Source: Deltaproteobacteria bacterium (lineage in GTDB: Bacteria; Desulfobacterota; Syntrophia; Syntrophales; Smithellaceae). From it: a stretch of DNA of 5,901 nucleotides. The notes below the pieces were generated by a model. That model searched no databases, was not told where the DNA came from, and was given only the letters and a program-made list of their open reading frames with translations. The first letter of the stretch is position 1; every line of letters starts with the position of its first letter. Of the stretch, positions 5,509 to 5,901 are shown in pieces. A program made the position numbers and the translations under genes. The stretch lies in NCBI GenBank assembly GCA_017860985.1, contig JAGFXG010000086.1, positions 1-5,901 on the forward strand, read 5' to 3'.

Positions 5509-5901
5509 ATGGCTTTTAAATGGTATGTCGTACATACTTATTCAGGATTCGAGAATAAGGTTAAATTGAGCCTTCAGGAAAGGATTGAACTTGCCGGTGC
5601 GCAGGATTCTTTTTCAGATATTCTTATCCCGGAAGAAGATGTCGTTGAATTGATTTCCGGGGAGAAAAAAACTTCCAAGCGAAAATTTTTTCCCGGATAC
5701 ATTCTTGTGCGCATGGAAATGAGCGATGAAAACTGGCACATTGTAAAGAACACGCCGAAAGTGACCGGTTTCATAGGCAGCAAGGATAAACCTTCCCCTA
5801 TTCCGGACAAGGATGTTGAGAATCTGAAGGTCAGAATTGATGAAGGAACGCTGAAACCGAAACCGAAGTTCAAATTTGATGTCGGAGATCATGTAAAAAT
5901 T
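5509..5901 (+). CDS. nusG: Transcription termination/antitermination protein NusG (partial, 3' end outside)
   Basis: The first 131 residues are present; the gene runs off the window, so about 45 residues are expected to be missing. The NGN domain is complete: WYVVHTYSGFE (5-15) near the RNA polymerase-binding face, FPGYILV (61-67) and VTGFIG (85-90). The KOW domain is just beginning at FDVGDHVKI (123-131). NusG binds the clamp helices of RNA polymerase, promotes processive elongation, and links it to Rho or the ribosome. The ATG at 5509 follows the secE stop by 4 nt, with TTAGG (5496-5500) at the end of secE as a possible ribosome binding site. rplK and further ribosomal protein genes would normally follow. 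Confidence 0.97.
   Translation, partial: MAFKWYVVHTYSGFENKVKLSLQERIELAGAQDSFSDILIPEEDVVELISGEKKTSKRKFFPGYILVRMEMSDENWHIVKNTPKVTGFIGSKDKPSPIPDKDVENLKVRIDEGTLKPKPKFKFDVGDHVKI

Overview
The window looks like chromosomal backbone from a mid-GC Gram-negative bacterium, most likely Desulfobacterota (deltaproteobacterial, sulfate-reducer type). This rests on the gene mix: a PilC-like pilus platform protein, a DUF1178 protein, AmmeMemoRadiSam genes, and the order rpmG - tRNA-Trp - secE - nusG. The lineage is an inference from gene content, not from a database match.

Left end (1-241): the last 16 codons of a pilC-like gene on the + strand converge on a tRNA-Pro(CGG) gene on the - strand. Middle (242-4455): four + strand genes. 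A TTG-started DUF1178 protein is followed, after 88 nt, by a compact set: a 772-residue fusion of CysM-type cysteine synthase with cysteinyl-tRNA synthetase, then amrB (Memo family) 4 nt later, then amrA (AMMECR1 family) 15 nt later. Right part (4456-5901): a probable promoter and leader drive a translation operon, tRNA-Thr(TGT) - tRNA-Tyr(GTA) - tRNA-Gly(TCC) - tRNA-Thr(GGT) - rpmG - tRNA-Trp(CCA) - secE - nusG. The nusG gene runs off the right edge.

The right-hand operon is a variant of a widely conserved arrangement. In E. coli the same four tRNAs in the same order precede tufB. Here tuf is missing, and rpmG sits directly behind the fourth tRNA. The products serve translation (tRNAs, L33), protein export (SecE) and transcription elongation (NusG).

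The most interesting locus is the cysteine synthase - CysRS fusion. One polypeptide carries a full-length enzyme that makes cysteine and a full-length enzyme that loads it on tRNA. The CysRS half is divergent and has lost the canonical glutamate zinc ligand. The gene is closely coupled to two of the three AmmeMemoRadiSam components, a system whose chemistry is unresolved as far as I know. I cannot tell from the sequence alone whether this fusion or association has been described.
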